Positions 27,718-35,094 of a stretch of DNA of 64,000 bases are shown here, in pieces. A program made the position numbers and the translations under genes. Positions within the stretch are counted from its first letter, which is position 1, and each line of letters opens with the position of its first letter. Source of the DNA: Woeseiaceae bacterium. GTDB taxonomy: Bacteria > Pseudomonadota > Gammaproteobacteria > Steroidobacterales > Woeseiaceae. The notes under the pieces were generated by a model. That model ran no database searches. It was given only the letters and a program-made list of their open reading frames with translations, and was not told where the DNA came from. The DNA is taken from contig JAJFKS010000013.1 of NCBI GenBank assembly GCA_021773115.1, positions 62,001 to 126,000 of the forward strand, in the 5' to 3' direction.

Positions 27718-27842
27718 CTCATCATTCGATGCCGCCAGATATCTGAACGTAGCATCGCAGGAGTTGGCACCTTTTCAGAGTGGTTAGCTCTGAAGGTTGC
27801 CCCGGCGTCGTCGGGCCTATCCCTCGACCGGTCTCGATGAGT
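27718..27842 (-). promoter_or_regulatory. SAM-I (S-box) riboswitch upstream of metB-metX
   Basis: Read on the minus strand, the closing stem P1 is CTCATC / GATGAG (27836-27841 with 27718-27723). Between the arms come the conserved S-box elements: GAGGGA then GGCCC and GGGGCAACC, a P3 hairpin TTCAGAG / CTCTGAA, the invariant AAGGTGCCAACTCC, and a P4 hairpin starting GCGATGC. This order and these consensus boxes are those of the SAM-I aptamer. There is no T-tract between the aptamer and metB, so control is likely at translation. A hairpin GTTCCG / CGGAAC lies shortly before the metB Shine-Dalgarno. Confidence 0.9.
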
Positions 27843-27851
27843 TTCGTGAAG

Positions 27852-27879
27852 TCTATGTTCCCAAGCAGACGCAGGTCAA
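27852..27879 (-). promoter_or_regulatory. candidate promoter of the SAM riboswitch-metB-metX transcript
   Basis: On the minus strand -35 TTGACC (27874-27879), a 16-base spacer and -10 CATAGA (27852-27857) place the start near 27845, a few bases before the P1 stem of the aptamer. The -10 is weak, but position and -35 fit. Confidence 0.45.
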
Positions 27880-27949
27880 GGGCATGGACTCGAAATATTT
27901 AGTATCACTGGAAACCGAAAATTCGTGCTTGCCCAATCTGCGGCAATGA

Positions 27950-27979
27950 ACTAATGTATTAACACGCTATTACATTAGT
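27950..27979 (+). promoter_or_regulatory. palindromic operator upstream of the his operon
   Basis: A perfect 9-bp inverted repeat ACTAATGTA / TACATTAGT with a 12-base spacer ends 15 bases before the start of the TrpR-family gene. It overlaps the place of a -10 element: a possible -35 TTGCCC at 27929-27934 and TAATGT at 27952-27957 with 17 bases between them. A site there would block transcription when occupied. Half-sites are 21 bases centre to centre, two helical turns. The ACTA...TAGT ends recall TrpR operators. Assignment to the adjacent regulator is inference. Confidence 0.65.
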
Positions 27980-27994
27980 ACAGGCTATCCGACA

Positions 27995-28300
27995 ATGAAA
28001 CCGAACCGCGAAGAAAGCCAGCGCCAGCATGCCAGGGCAGAAAATGCCCTGTTTGAGGCCATCGGTGCACTCGAGTCGAAAGCCGAGTGCCGACTGTTTT
28101 TTGAGGACCTCTGCACACCGGCTGAACTCCAGGCACTGGTTGATCGCTGGCAGGTCGTCTTGTATCTCCAGAAAGAACTCCCCTATCGAAAAATACACGA
28201 ACTCACCGGTGTCAGCGTCACCACCATTGGCCGCGTCGCACGCTGTCTCATCGCCGGCTCCGGCGGCTACCAGACTGCTCTCGATCGCAGTTCTGACTAA
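27995..28300 (+). CDS. TrpR/YerC-YecD family repressor heading the his operon (HisR-like)
   Basis: A 101-residue all-helical DNA-binding protein. The segment FFEDLCTPAELQALVDRW matches the YerC/YecD/TrpR family. The helix-turn-helix is LPYRKIHELTGVSVTTIGRV (about 63-82), where TrpR has the equivalent S..ELK...G....TI.R. It is shorter than 110 residues and lacks any extra domain. The gene is the first of hisGDCBHAFE, 10 bases before hisG, and a palindrome lies just upstream, so it most likely represses the operon and itself with histidine as co-repressor. Such TrpR-like proteins have been proposed as his regulators in other bacteria; ligand and site are unproven here. Confidence 0.85.
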   Translation: MKPNREESQRQHARAENALFEAIGALESKAECRLFFEDLCTPAELQALVDRWQVVLYLQKELPYRKIHELTGVSVTTIGRVARCLIAGSGGYQTALDRSSD

Positions 28301-28310
28301 GGAAATACCC

Positions 28311-29213
28311 ATGCAACACTCGACCCAGCGGATCAAAATTGCGGTGCAAAAAAAAGGCCGATTGACTGAGCACTCCATTGATCTGCTGGAGCGCTGTGGT
28401 CTCAAGGTCACGAAGAGCAAGGATCAGCTCATTTGCTACGGCGAAAATATGCCCATCGATCTGTTGCTGGTGCGAGACGATGACATCCCCGGCCTGGTCA
28501 GCGATGACGTTTGCGATCTCGGCATCGTTGGCCTGAACGTGGTTGAAGAAAAGCGCCTGCAGCTGGAACAGGATGGATCGAGTGGCCAGTTCAAGCAGAT
28601 ATTCGAGCTCCAGTTCGGCCACTGCCGGCTATCCATCGCGGCGCCCGACGGGCTCGAATATCGGGGTCCGGAATCCCTGGAAAACACTAAGATTGCAACA
28701 AGTTATGTCGGTCTCCTTAGAAACTACCTTACTAACAACAATATCCACGCAGAGCCGGTGTACTTTTCCGGCGCTGTCGAGATTGCACCCAAGCTCGGGC
28801 GTGCCGATTTCATTTGCGACCTGGTTTCGTCGGGTGGAACACTGGCCGCAAATGGATTACGCGAAGTTGAGGTCTTGCTGCAAAGCGAAGCCGTGGTGAT
28901 CCAGACTCTCGAACCGCTAGGCAGCGAAAAGCAGGCGCTCGTTGACAAGATCATTCAGCGCCTGGATGGCGTTCTGAAAGTGAACGACAGCAAATACATC
29001 ATGTTGCATGCACCGCGTTCCGCGTTGGCCGAAATTCGCGCCCTGCTCCCCGGGGCTGAGGCGCCAACGGTTATGCCGCTTGAAGGGGCCGGCGACAGAG
29101 TTGCGATACACGCCGTTTGTCGTGAGAACGTCTTCTGGGAAACACTTGAAAACCTCAAGGCTGCGGGAGCGAGCTCGCTGCTGGTGTTGCCCGTCGAAAA
29201 GATGTTGGCTTAG
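28311..29213 (+). CDS. hisG: ATP phosphoribosyltransferase, long form
   Basis: A 300-residue long-type HisG carrying its own C-terminal ACT-like regulatory domain, so no HisZ is needed. The start MQHSTQRIKIAVQKKGRL has TAAGGAAAT ahead of the ATG. Catalytic-domain features are KKGRLTEHSIDLLERCGL, LVRDDDIPGLVSDDVCDLGIVG, ATSYVGLLRNYLTNN and CDLVSSGGTLAANGL (PRPP-binding loop). The C-terminal domain (about 225-300) ends GASSLLVLPVEKML, normal for histidine feedback-inhibited HisG. It catalyses the first step of histidine synthesis and is preceded by its probable regulator gene. Confidence 0.96.
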   Translation: MQHSTQRIKIAVQKKGRLTEHSIDLLERCGLKVTKSKDQLICYGENMPIDLLLVRDDDIPGLVSDDVCDLGIVGLNVVEEKRLQLEQDGSSGQFKQIFELQFGHCRLSIAAPDGLEYRGPESLENTKIATSYVGLLRNYLTNNNIHAEPVYFSGAVEIAPKLGRADFICDLVSSGGTLAANGLREVEVLLQSEAVVIQTLEPLGSEKQALVDKIIQRLDGVLKVNDSKYIMLHAPRSALAEIRALLPGAEAPTVMPLEGAGDRVAIHAVCRENVFWETLENLKAAGASSLLVLPVEKMLA

Positions 29214-29225
29214 GACAGGACTATT

Positions 29226-30530
29226 ATGCCAATCACCATGCACCACTGGTCTGAGCTCGATGATGCAGCCCGAGAGGACGTACTGCGGCGTCCCGACGCG
29301 TCGCAGGACGCTTCTGTGCGCGAGGATGCCCACGTCATTATTGATGCGGTTCGACGAGACGGTGACAAAGCTGTACGTGAACTGACGCACCGTTTTGATG
29401 GCCCCGACATCGTTGCAAGCAAAGTCAGCGCTGCTGAGATTGCGGCGGCCAGCGAGCGTCTGACGGAATCTCAAATTTCGGCGATCGATTTCGCGATAGA
29501 CAACGTGCGCAAATTTCACCTGCCGCAGCGAACGAGACCTCTATTTGTTGAAACGGTGCCCGGTGTTCAGTGCGAACGCCTCGCCCATGCACTCGATAGC
29601 GTCGGCTTATATGTACCGGCGGGAACAGCGCCGTTGCCCTCGGCGGCGATCATGCTGGCGGTTCCGGCAGTCATTGCCAACTGTCCGAAAATTGTTCTGT
29701 GCACGCCACCGGCTGCTGACGGCAATGCCGATCCTGCCGTGCTGGCCGCCGCGTCGCGAGCCGGTGTTTCGGAGATTTACGCCGTCGGTGGTGCACAGGC
29801 GATCGCCGCAATGGCTTATGGCACTGAAAGCATTCCGAAGGTCCTGAAAATTTTCGGGCCAGGTAACGCGTTTGTGACCGCAGCAAAGTCGATTGTGAGC
29901 ACGGATCCGATGGGTGCAGCCATCGATATGCCCGCTGGCCCGTCGGAAGTCCTGGTCATCGCTGACGCATCCGCCTCCGCAGAATTTATCGCAGCCGATT
30001 TATTATCACAGGCGGAGCACGGTAGCGACTCGCAGGTCATCTTCATCTGCGTCGATGTGGTGCTCGCGGATGCAGTCCAGGTTGAGTTGAAACGCCAGCT
30101 TATGGAGCTGCCACGTGCGGGCATCGCCAATGCCGCTCTCGGTCATTCGAGCATCCTGATCGCCGACGGATTGCAAAGCGCCGTTGAAATCAGCAATCGT
30201 TACGCGCCTGAACACCTCATTGTGCAGACCGAAAATCCACGGAGCCTGCTGCCATCCATTCGCAACGCCGGCTCGGTCTTCCTGGGCCAATGGACACCGG
30301 AATCCGTCGGTGACTATTGCAGTGGCACCAATCACGTTTTGCCTACCTACGGCTATGCCTCGACCTACAGTGGGCTGGGAGTGGAACAGTTCATGCGTTG
30401 TATGACGGTCCAGGAAGTGAGCCGAGACGGGCTTCAACGGCTTGCACCCGCCATTAGCTGTCTCGCAGAGATGGAAGGACTCGATGGCCACGCTGCGGCG
30501 GTTCGGCGACGACTGGGTGCAGGGCCATGA
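29226..30530 (+). CDS. hisD: histidinol dehydrogenase
   Basis: A 434-residue enzyme performing the last two oxidations to histidine. Visible motifs: LYVPAGTAPLPSAAIMLAVPA, GVSEIYAVGGAQAIAAMAYG, DMPAGPSEVLVIAD, DLLSQAEHGSDSQVIF (zinc/substrate region), RYAPEHLIVQTENP with the conserved Glu-His, and GSVFLGQWTPESVGDYCSGTNHVLPT with the zinc ligand Asp. Four bases of overlap with hisC (ATGA) indicate coupling. Confidence 0.96.
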   Translation: MPITMHHWSELDDAAREDVLRRPDASQDASVREDAHVIIDAVRRDGDKAVRELTHRFDGPDIVASKVSAAEIAAASERLTESQISAIDFAIDNVRKFHLPQRTRPLFVETVPGVQCERLAHALDSVGLYVPAGTAPLPSAAIMLAVPAVIANCPKIVLCTPPAADGNADPAVLAAASRAGVSEIYAVGGAQAIAAMAYGTESIPKVLKIFGPGNAFVTAAKSIVSTDPMGAAIDMPAGPSEVLVIADASASAEFIAADLLSQAEHGSDSQVIFICVDVVLADAVQVELKRQLMELPRAGIANAALGHSSILIADGLQSAVEISNRYAPEHLIVQTENPRSLLPSIRNAGSVFLGQWTPESVGDYCSGTNHVLPTYGYASTYSGLGVEQFMRCMTVQEVSRDGLQRLAPAISCLAEMEGLDGHAAAVRRRLGAGP

Positions 30531-31588
30531 GCATCGTGAGTCGTGCGCGCCCCGACATACAGGCGCTGGAGGCTTATCAAGCCGCCGAACAGCTCGAGGA
30601 TACGATACGCCTGAACGCCAACGAGTCACCGTACGCGAGTACGGTCGGTAATTTTCGCCGACCACTGAACCGCTATCCGGAAGTTCGTCCGCTCGCCTTA
30701 CAAGCGGCTCTGGCGTCGCGATTTGCATGCAAGCCGGAGCAGTTGCTGGTGACTCGTGGTTCAAGCGAGGCAATTGACCTGATCATTCGGGCCTTCTGCC
30801 GGGCGGGCCTGGATGGCGTCGTCGCGCCGTCTCCGACCTTTTCAATGTACGAACACTACGCCCACGTACAGGGTGCCGAGCTGGTCAATGTGCGATCAAA
30901 AAGCGCCGAAGATTTCAGAATCGACGTTGATGCTTTGTTGGCTGTGTGTACCGACGCAACCCGCGTCGTATTCGTCTGCTCACCCAACAACCCGACCGGT
31001 GCAACAATTCCCCGAAACGATCTCATCAAACTTATCGAAGCTCGAAGCGAGCAATCTGTGGTGGTTGTTGACGAGGCCTATGTCGAATTTGGCCGCCAGG
31101 CCTCGATAATCGACTTGCTCGATCGCTACCCGAACCTGCTGGTACTTCGGACGCTGTCTAAAGCACTCGGCTTTGCGGGTGCACGATGCGGTGCGGTTGC
31201 CGGCAGTCCGGACGTGTTGCGCCTGTTGAGCGCCATCCAGGCGCCCTACGCACTGGCGACACCGGTGGTTGAATGTGTTGAAGACGTACTTCAATCCGAA
31301 CAGCTGCAAATAGCTGACAAGGCGATTCAGCAGTTGGTCGTCGAGCGGGAAAGGCTCATGAGTGCAGTAGCCAGGTTCAGCTTCGTCGATAAGATCTGGC
31401 CAAGCGACGCTAATTTTTTCCTGGTCCGGGTTCGCAATGCGCAACGTGTCATGGATGTCTGCGCTGCGCACAAGGTGTTATTGCGACACTTTGGTGACGA
31501 TCTGGTTGATTGTATTCGCATCACTATCGGCAGCCCGACGGAAAATGATCGATTGCTGCATATATTGAAGACGCTGGAGGCTGTCTGA
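30527..31588 (+). CDS. hisC: histidinol-phosphate aminotransferase
   Basis: A 353-residue class II aminotransferase. The N-terminus IRLNANESPYASTV and LVTRGSSEAIDLIIRAFC bind cofactor, followed by FVCSPNNPTGATIP, VVVDEAYVEFG and the PLP lysine in LRTLSKALGFAGARCGAV (near residue 213). The C-terminal DCIRITIGSPTENDRLL is diagnostic for HisC. It uses glutamate to aminate imidazole-acetol phosphate. The length is typical. The gene sits between hisD and hisB with a 4-base overlap upstream and 1 base downstream. Confidence 0.95.
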   Translation: MSIVSRARPDIQALEAYQAAEQLEDTIRLNANESPYASTVGNFRRPLNRYPEVRPLALQAALASRFACKPEQLLVTRGSSEAIDLIIRAFCRAGLDGVVAPSPTFSMYEHYAHVQGAELVNVRSKSAEDFRIDVDALLAVCTDATRVVFVCSPNNPTGATIPRNDLIKLIEARSEQSVVVVDEAYVEFGRQASIIDLLDRYPNLLVLRTLSKALGFAGARCGAVAGSPDVLRLLSAIQAPYALATPVVECVEDVLQSEQLQIADKAIQQLVVERERLMSAVARFSFVDKIWPSDANFFLVRVRNAQRVMDVCAAHKVLLRHFGDDLVDCIRITIGSPTENDRLLHILKTLEAV

Positions 31589-31589
31589 G

Positions 31590-32663
31590 ATGGGCAACAA
31601 GATCCTGTTTATTGATCGCGATGGCACGCTGATCGAGGAACCCGACGATTTTCAGGTCGATGCCATTGACAAAGTGCAACTGGTTCCCGGTGTGATACCC
31701 GCTTTGCTGGAGTTGCGGCGCCACGGCTTTCGCCTTGTCATGGTCAGCAACCAGGACGGGCTGGGTAGCGGCGCCTTTCCACAACAGCAGTTTGATGCAG
31801 CGCATCGCTTCGTTCTGGGGCTGTTTGCGAGCCAGGGTATATCCTTCGATGAAATATTCATTTGCCCGCACTTGCCCGAAGACAACTGCGATTGCCGAAA
31901 ACCTCGGACAGGTCTCCTGACTCGCTTTCTCGCCGCGACCGATATCAGTCTGACTCAATCTGCCGTTATCGGTGATCGCAAGACCGATATGGAACTGGCC
32001 GAACGCATCGGCGTAGCAGGATTTCTGGTCAATGCTGATGATGCAAATACGCGGTCGTGGCCGCAAATTGTCGAGCAGCTCTGCCATGCCGACAGGGTCG
32101 CAAACATTACCCGGAATACCAGCGAGACCCAAATTCGTTGCAAGGTCAACCTGGACTCGGCCAATACAATCGAAGTTGATACCGGCATTGGATTTTATGA
32201 CCACATGCTCGAGCAAATTGCCAAACATGGTGGCTTTGGATTGCAGCTGCGCTGTGTGGGCGACTTACGGATTGACGAGCACCACACGGTCGAAGACACC
32301 GCGATCTGCCTTGGCAAAGCGCTCCGTGAAGCGCTGGGTAGCAAGCTCGGAATTGAACGATACGGTTTTTTGCTACCAATGGATGAGAGTGAGGCTAAAG
32401 TCTCGCTCGATTTGTCGGGCCGTGCTGCGTTTGAATTTGACGCGAATTTTCCGCGCGACAAGGTTGGCGAGCTGTCGACTGAAATGGTCGAACATTTTTT
32501 TCGCTCCTTGAGCGATTCGCTCGAAGCGGCACTGCACATCGAATTACGCGGCCGCAATACGCACCACATGATTGAGGCAGCCTTCAAATCGGTCGGCCGA
32601 GCACTGCGACAAGCGATTGCAAAGTCCGGCACCGAGCTGCCGTCGACGAAGGGATCGCTGTAA
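31590..32663 (+). CDS. hisB: bifunctional histidinol-phosphatase / imidazoleglycerol-phosphate dehydratase
   Basis: A 357-residue fusion as in E. coli. The N-terminal HAD phosphatase (1-165) has catalytic Asp residues in LFIDRDGTLIEEP, then SNQDGLGSGAFPQ, a zinc-binding CPHLPEDNCDCRKP and IGDRKTDMELA. The C-terminal dehydratase (about 170-357) has DTGIGFYDHMLEQIAKHGGF, DEHHTVEDTAICLGKAL and GRNTHHMIEAAFKSVGRAL, whose histidines bind manganese. It carries two non-consecutive pathway steps. It overlaps hisH by one base (TAATG). Confidence 0.96.
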   Translation: MGNKILFIDRDGTLIEEPDDFQVDAIDKVQLVPGVIPALLELRRHGFRLVMVSNQDGLGSGAFPQQQFDAAHRFVLGLFASQGISFDEIFICPHLPEDNCDCRKPRTGLLTRFLAATDISLTQSAVIGDRKTDMELAERIGVAGFLVNADDANTRSWPQIVEQLCHADRVANITRNTSETQIRCKVNLDSANTIEVDTGIGFYDHMLEQIAKHGGFGLQLRCVGDLRIDEHHTVEDTAICLGKALREALGSKLGIERYGFLLPMDESEAKVSLDLSGRAAFEFDANFPRDKVGELSTEMVEHFFRSLSDSLEAALHIELRGRNTHHMIEAAFKSVGRALRQAIAKSGTELPSTKGSL

Positions 32664-33274
32664 TGACCAGCGTCGCCATCATCGACAGCGGAGGCGCGAA
32701 CATCGCGTCGCTCCTGTTTGCATTTGAACGCCTCCAGCACAAAGCAGTTGTCACTTCGGACAAGGTCGAAATTCAGACCGCAGACCGAGTCGTGCTGCCG
32801 GGTGTCGGTGCCGCGCGGGACGCGATGGCACGCCTGCAGCGTGCCGGTCTTACGGATACCATCCGCGGGCTGACACAACCGGTGCTGGGCATTTGCCTGG
32901 GCATGCAACTGCTGTGCGAGCGTTCCGAAGAGGAAGACACGGAATGTCTTGGTATCGTCCCGGGGGTGGCAACAAAACTTCAGGCGACGTCTGAAGCACC
33001 GGTTCCGAATATGGGCTGGTGCAGAACTCGCATCCGGCGTGATCACGCGCTCCTCGATGGCCTGGATGATGAAAGCTATTTCTACTATCTACACAGCTAT
33101 GCCTTGCCTGTATCCGAGAATACTGTGGCAACCGCGTCACACAGCGGCCAGGACGGAGAAGAGTTTTCATCGATTATCGCGCATAAGAATTTTCTCGCGG
33201 CGCAGTTCCATCCCGAACGCTCGTCAATAGCCGGTGCCACGATCCTTGCAAACTTTCTCCGTGGTAAGCCATGA
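32663..33274 (+). CDS. hisH: imidazole glycerol phosphate synthase, glutaminase subunit
   Basis: A 203-residue class I glutamine amidotransferase. The nucleophile is in LGICLGMQLLCERSEEED (Cys near 80), the oxyanion/activation region is VLPGVGAARDAM, and the other triad residues His and Glu are in AAQFHPERSS near the C-terminus. The internal HSYAL also matches HisH. It delivers ammonia through a tunnel to HisF. Its stop overlaps hisA by four bases. Confidence 0.96.
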   Translation: MTSVAIIDSGGANIASLLFAFERLQHKAVVTSDKVEIQTADRVVLPGVGAARDAMARLQRAGLTDTIRGLTQPVLGICLGMQLLCERSEEEDTECLGIVPGVATKLQATSEAPVPNMGWCRTRIRRDHALLDGLDDESYFYYLHSYALPVSENTVATASHSGQDGEEFSSIIAHKNFLAAQFHPERSSIAGATILANFLRGKP

Positions 33275-34011
33275 AAATCATTCCAGCCATCGACCTGAAA
33301 GACGGCCAGTGCGTACGTCTCTACCAGGGTGATTTCGACCAGTCCACGGTTTATAGCGCGGACCCGGCGGCGATCGCACATCGATTTTCCGAGTTGGCAG
33401 TCGACGACTTGCACATTGTCGACCTGGACGCCGCGAAGTCGGGTCGCGCGGTTAACCACGACGCCGTGACTGCGATTGCCAGGCAGACCGGGCTTGCCAT
33501 TCAACTTGGTGGCGGCATTCGGCAACGTGCGGATGTCGCTCTGTGGTTACGCGTCGGTGTGGCGCGATGTGTCGTTGGTAGCGTGGCTATCAAACGGCCA
33601 GAGCTCGTGAACAGTTGGATCAAAGAATTCGGCGCTGACGCGATCGTCCTGGCCCTGGATGTACGCCTCGACAACAAGGGGGAGCCGATGCTGACAACGG
33701 ATGGCTGGACAGAGACCTCCAGGACATCTCTTTGGCAGTGCCTCGACGACTATCAGCAGTACGACAATCATCATGTGCTGTGTACCGACGTCGGCCGTGA
33801 TGGCGCAATGACCGGTCCAAACCTCGAACTCTACGCGGAGATTCTCAAGCGTTTTCCGAAGCTTCGCTTGCAGGCGTCGGGCGGCGTGCGCAATATTCAG
33901 GATCTCAATGCTCTGCAGGAACTGGGAGTCCCGGCGGCAATCAGCGGACGGGCGTTGCTGGACGGCGCCATCAACGCCAGCGAGGTGGCCTCATTCCGGC
34001 AAAGCGCATAA
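33271..34011 (+). CDS. hisA: ProFAR isomerase (phosphoribosylformimino-AICAR isomerase)
   Basis: A 246-residue half-barrel-repeat TIM barrel. The catalytic base Asp8 is in [18 protein letters not shown], the second Asp in [19 protein letters not shown] (near 170), and phosphate-binding glycines in [13 protein letters not shown] and [12 protein letters not shown]. It lies between hisH and hisF; its last 19 bases overlap hisF if the ATT start proposed for that gene is right. Confidence 0.95.
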   Translation: MKIIPAIDLKDGQCVRLYQGDFDQSTVYSADPAAIAHRFSELAVDDLHIVDLDAAKSGRAVNHDAVTAIARQTGLAIQLGGGIRQRADVALWLRVGVARCVVGSVAIKRPELVNSWIKEFGADAIVLALDVRLDNKGEPMLTTDGWTETSRTSLWQCLDDYQQYDNHHVLCTDVGRDGAMTGPNLELYAEILKRFPKLRLQASGGVRNIQDLNALQELGVPAAISGRALLDGAINASEVASFRQSA

Positions 34012-34760
34012 TTCCCTGCCTGGACGTGCGAGATGGTGTCGTCGTCAAGGGTGTGCAGTTTCGTGCCCATAAAGTCGTTGGAGACATTCTCGAACTTGCT
34101 GAACGCTATTGTGCTGAAGGCGCAGATGAGCTGGTGTTCTACGACATCACAGCCAGTCCTGACCAACGCAGTGTTGACCGCGCCTGGGTCAGCAAGGTCG
34201 CCGCCATGCTGGATATTCCGTTTTGCGTTGCCGGGGGCATTAAGTCACTCGAGGACGCCGAGGACGTTCTCAACAAAGGTGCGGACAAGATCTCGATCAA
34301 TACCCCGGCGCTGGCAAGGCCGGAACTGATCAATGAATTGGCACGGCGCTTCGGCTCCCAATGCGTGGTGGTCGGTATCGACAGTCACGAGGAAGCCGGC
34401 GCCTATCGTGTCTACCAGTACACTGGCGACGTTAAAAGGACGACTGCGACGACACGAACAACAGCCAGTTGGATTGACGAAGTGCAGGACCGGGGTGCGG
34501 GAGAAATTGTGCTGAATTGTATGAACCAGGACGGCGTGCGCAATGGCTACGACGTCGCACAATTGCGCGCCATGCGGCAACGCTGCACCGTGCCGCTGAT
34601 TGCCTCCGGCGGTGCCGGCGACAGGCAGCACTTCGTCGATGTCTTTGAATTGACCGGCGTCGATGGCGCGCTGGCGGCAAGTGTATTTCACTCAGCCGAG
34701 ATCATTATTTCGGACCTGAAACGGTATCTTGAAGACCGCCAGGTCAGTGTTCGACTTTGA
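33993..34760 (+). CDS. hisF: imidazole glycerol phosphate synthase, cyclase subunit, with ATT start
   Basis: A 255-residue TIM barrel. The reading frame gives [20 protein letters not shown], the standard HisF N-terminus with the catalytic Asp11 in CLDV, but no ATG, GTG or TTG precedes it. The first conventional start (GTG 34026) would begin after Asp11 and delete strand beta-1. ATT at 33993 gives exactly the usual N-terminus (E. coli HisF has 258 residues) and is preceded by GAGGTGG with five bases of spacing. Second active-site Asp and other family signs: [69 protein letters not shown] starts are rare (infC is the known case), so a sequence error at the start cannot be excluded. Confidence 0.85.
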   Translation: MPAKRIIPCLDVRDGVVVKGVQFRAHKVVGDILELAERYCAEGADELVFYDITASPDQRSVDRAWVSKVAAMLDIPFCVAGGIKSLEDAEDVLNKGADKISINTPALARPELINELARRFGSQCVVVGIDSHEEAGAYRVYQYTGDVKRTTATTRTTASWIDEVQDRGAGEIVLNCMNQDGVRNGYDVAQLRAMRQRCTVPLIASGGAGDRQHFVDVFELTGVDGALAASVFHSAEIIISDLKRYLEDRQVSVRL

Positions 34761-34769
34761 AGGACGACC

Positions 34770-35078
34770 ATGAGTATTTCTGACATTGCTTTTCTTGACG
34801 ATCTTGAGCGCATCATTCGTGAGCGGATCGACGACCCAAGCGAAGATAGCTACACCGCGCAGCTGGTGAAGGCCGGGCCGCGTCGCCTGGCGCAGAAAGT
34901 CGGTGAGGAAGGCGTCGAGTTGGCGCTCGCGTCAGCCGCCGGTGACAAGGAAGACGTTATCGATGAAGCGTCGGACCTCATTTACCATGTCATGGTATTG
35001 CTCGCAGACCAGCAACTGCGTCTCAAAGATGTCTGCGACCGGCTGAAAACGCGACACGACAACCGGCAGGCGAACTGA
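34770..35078 (+). CDS. hisE: phosphoribosyl-ATP pyrophosphatase
   Basis: A 102-residue MazG-like helical protein: FLDDLERIIRERID, SYTAQLVKAGPRRLAQKVGEEGVELALASA and VIDEASDLIYHVMVLLADQ, with the metal-binding EE..E and D residues intact. It performs step two of the pathway. In many gammaproteobacteria this activity is fused to HisI (HisIE); here the cyclohydrolase domain is absent and no separate hisI is seen in the window, so hisI must lie elsewhere. It is the last gene of the operon and ends 16 bases from the convergent lysine gene. Confidence 0.93.
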   Translation: MSISDIAFLDDLERIIRERIDDPSEDSYTAQLVKAGPRRLAQKVGEEGVELALASAAGDKEDVIDEASDLIYHVMVLLADQQLRLKDVCDRLKTRHDNRQAN

Positions 35079-35094
35079 GTCGCGTAAATCCGTT

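Noticed and set aside
34026..34760. hisF starting at GTG 34026
   Set aside because: It would remove Asp11 and the first strand of the barrel and leave a 244-residue protein starting inside a conserved motif.
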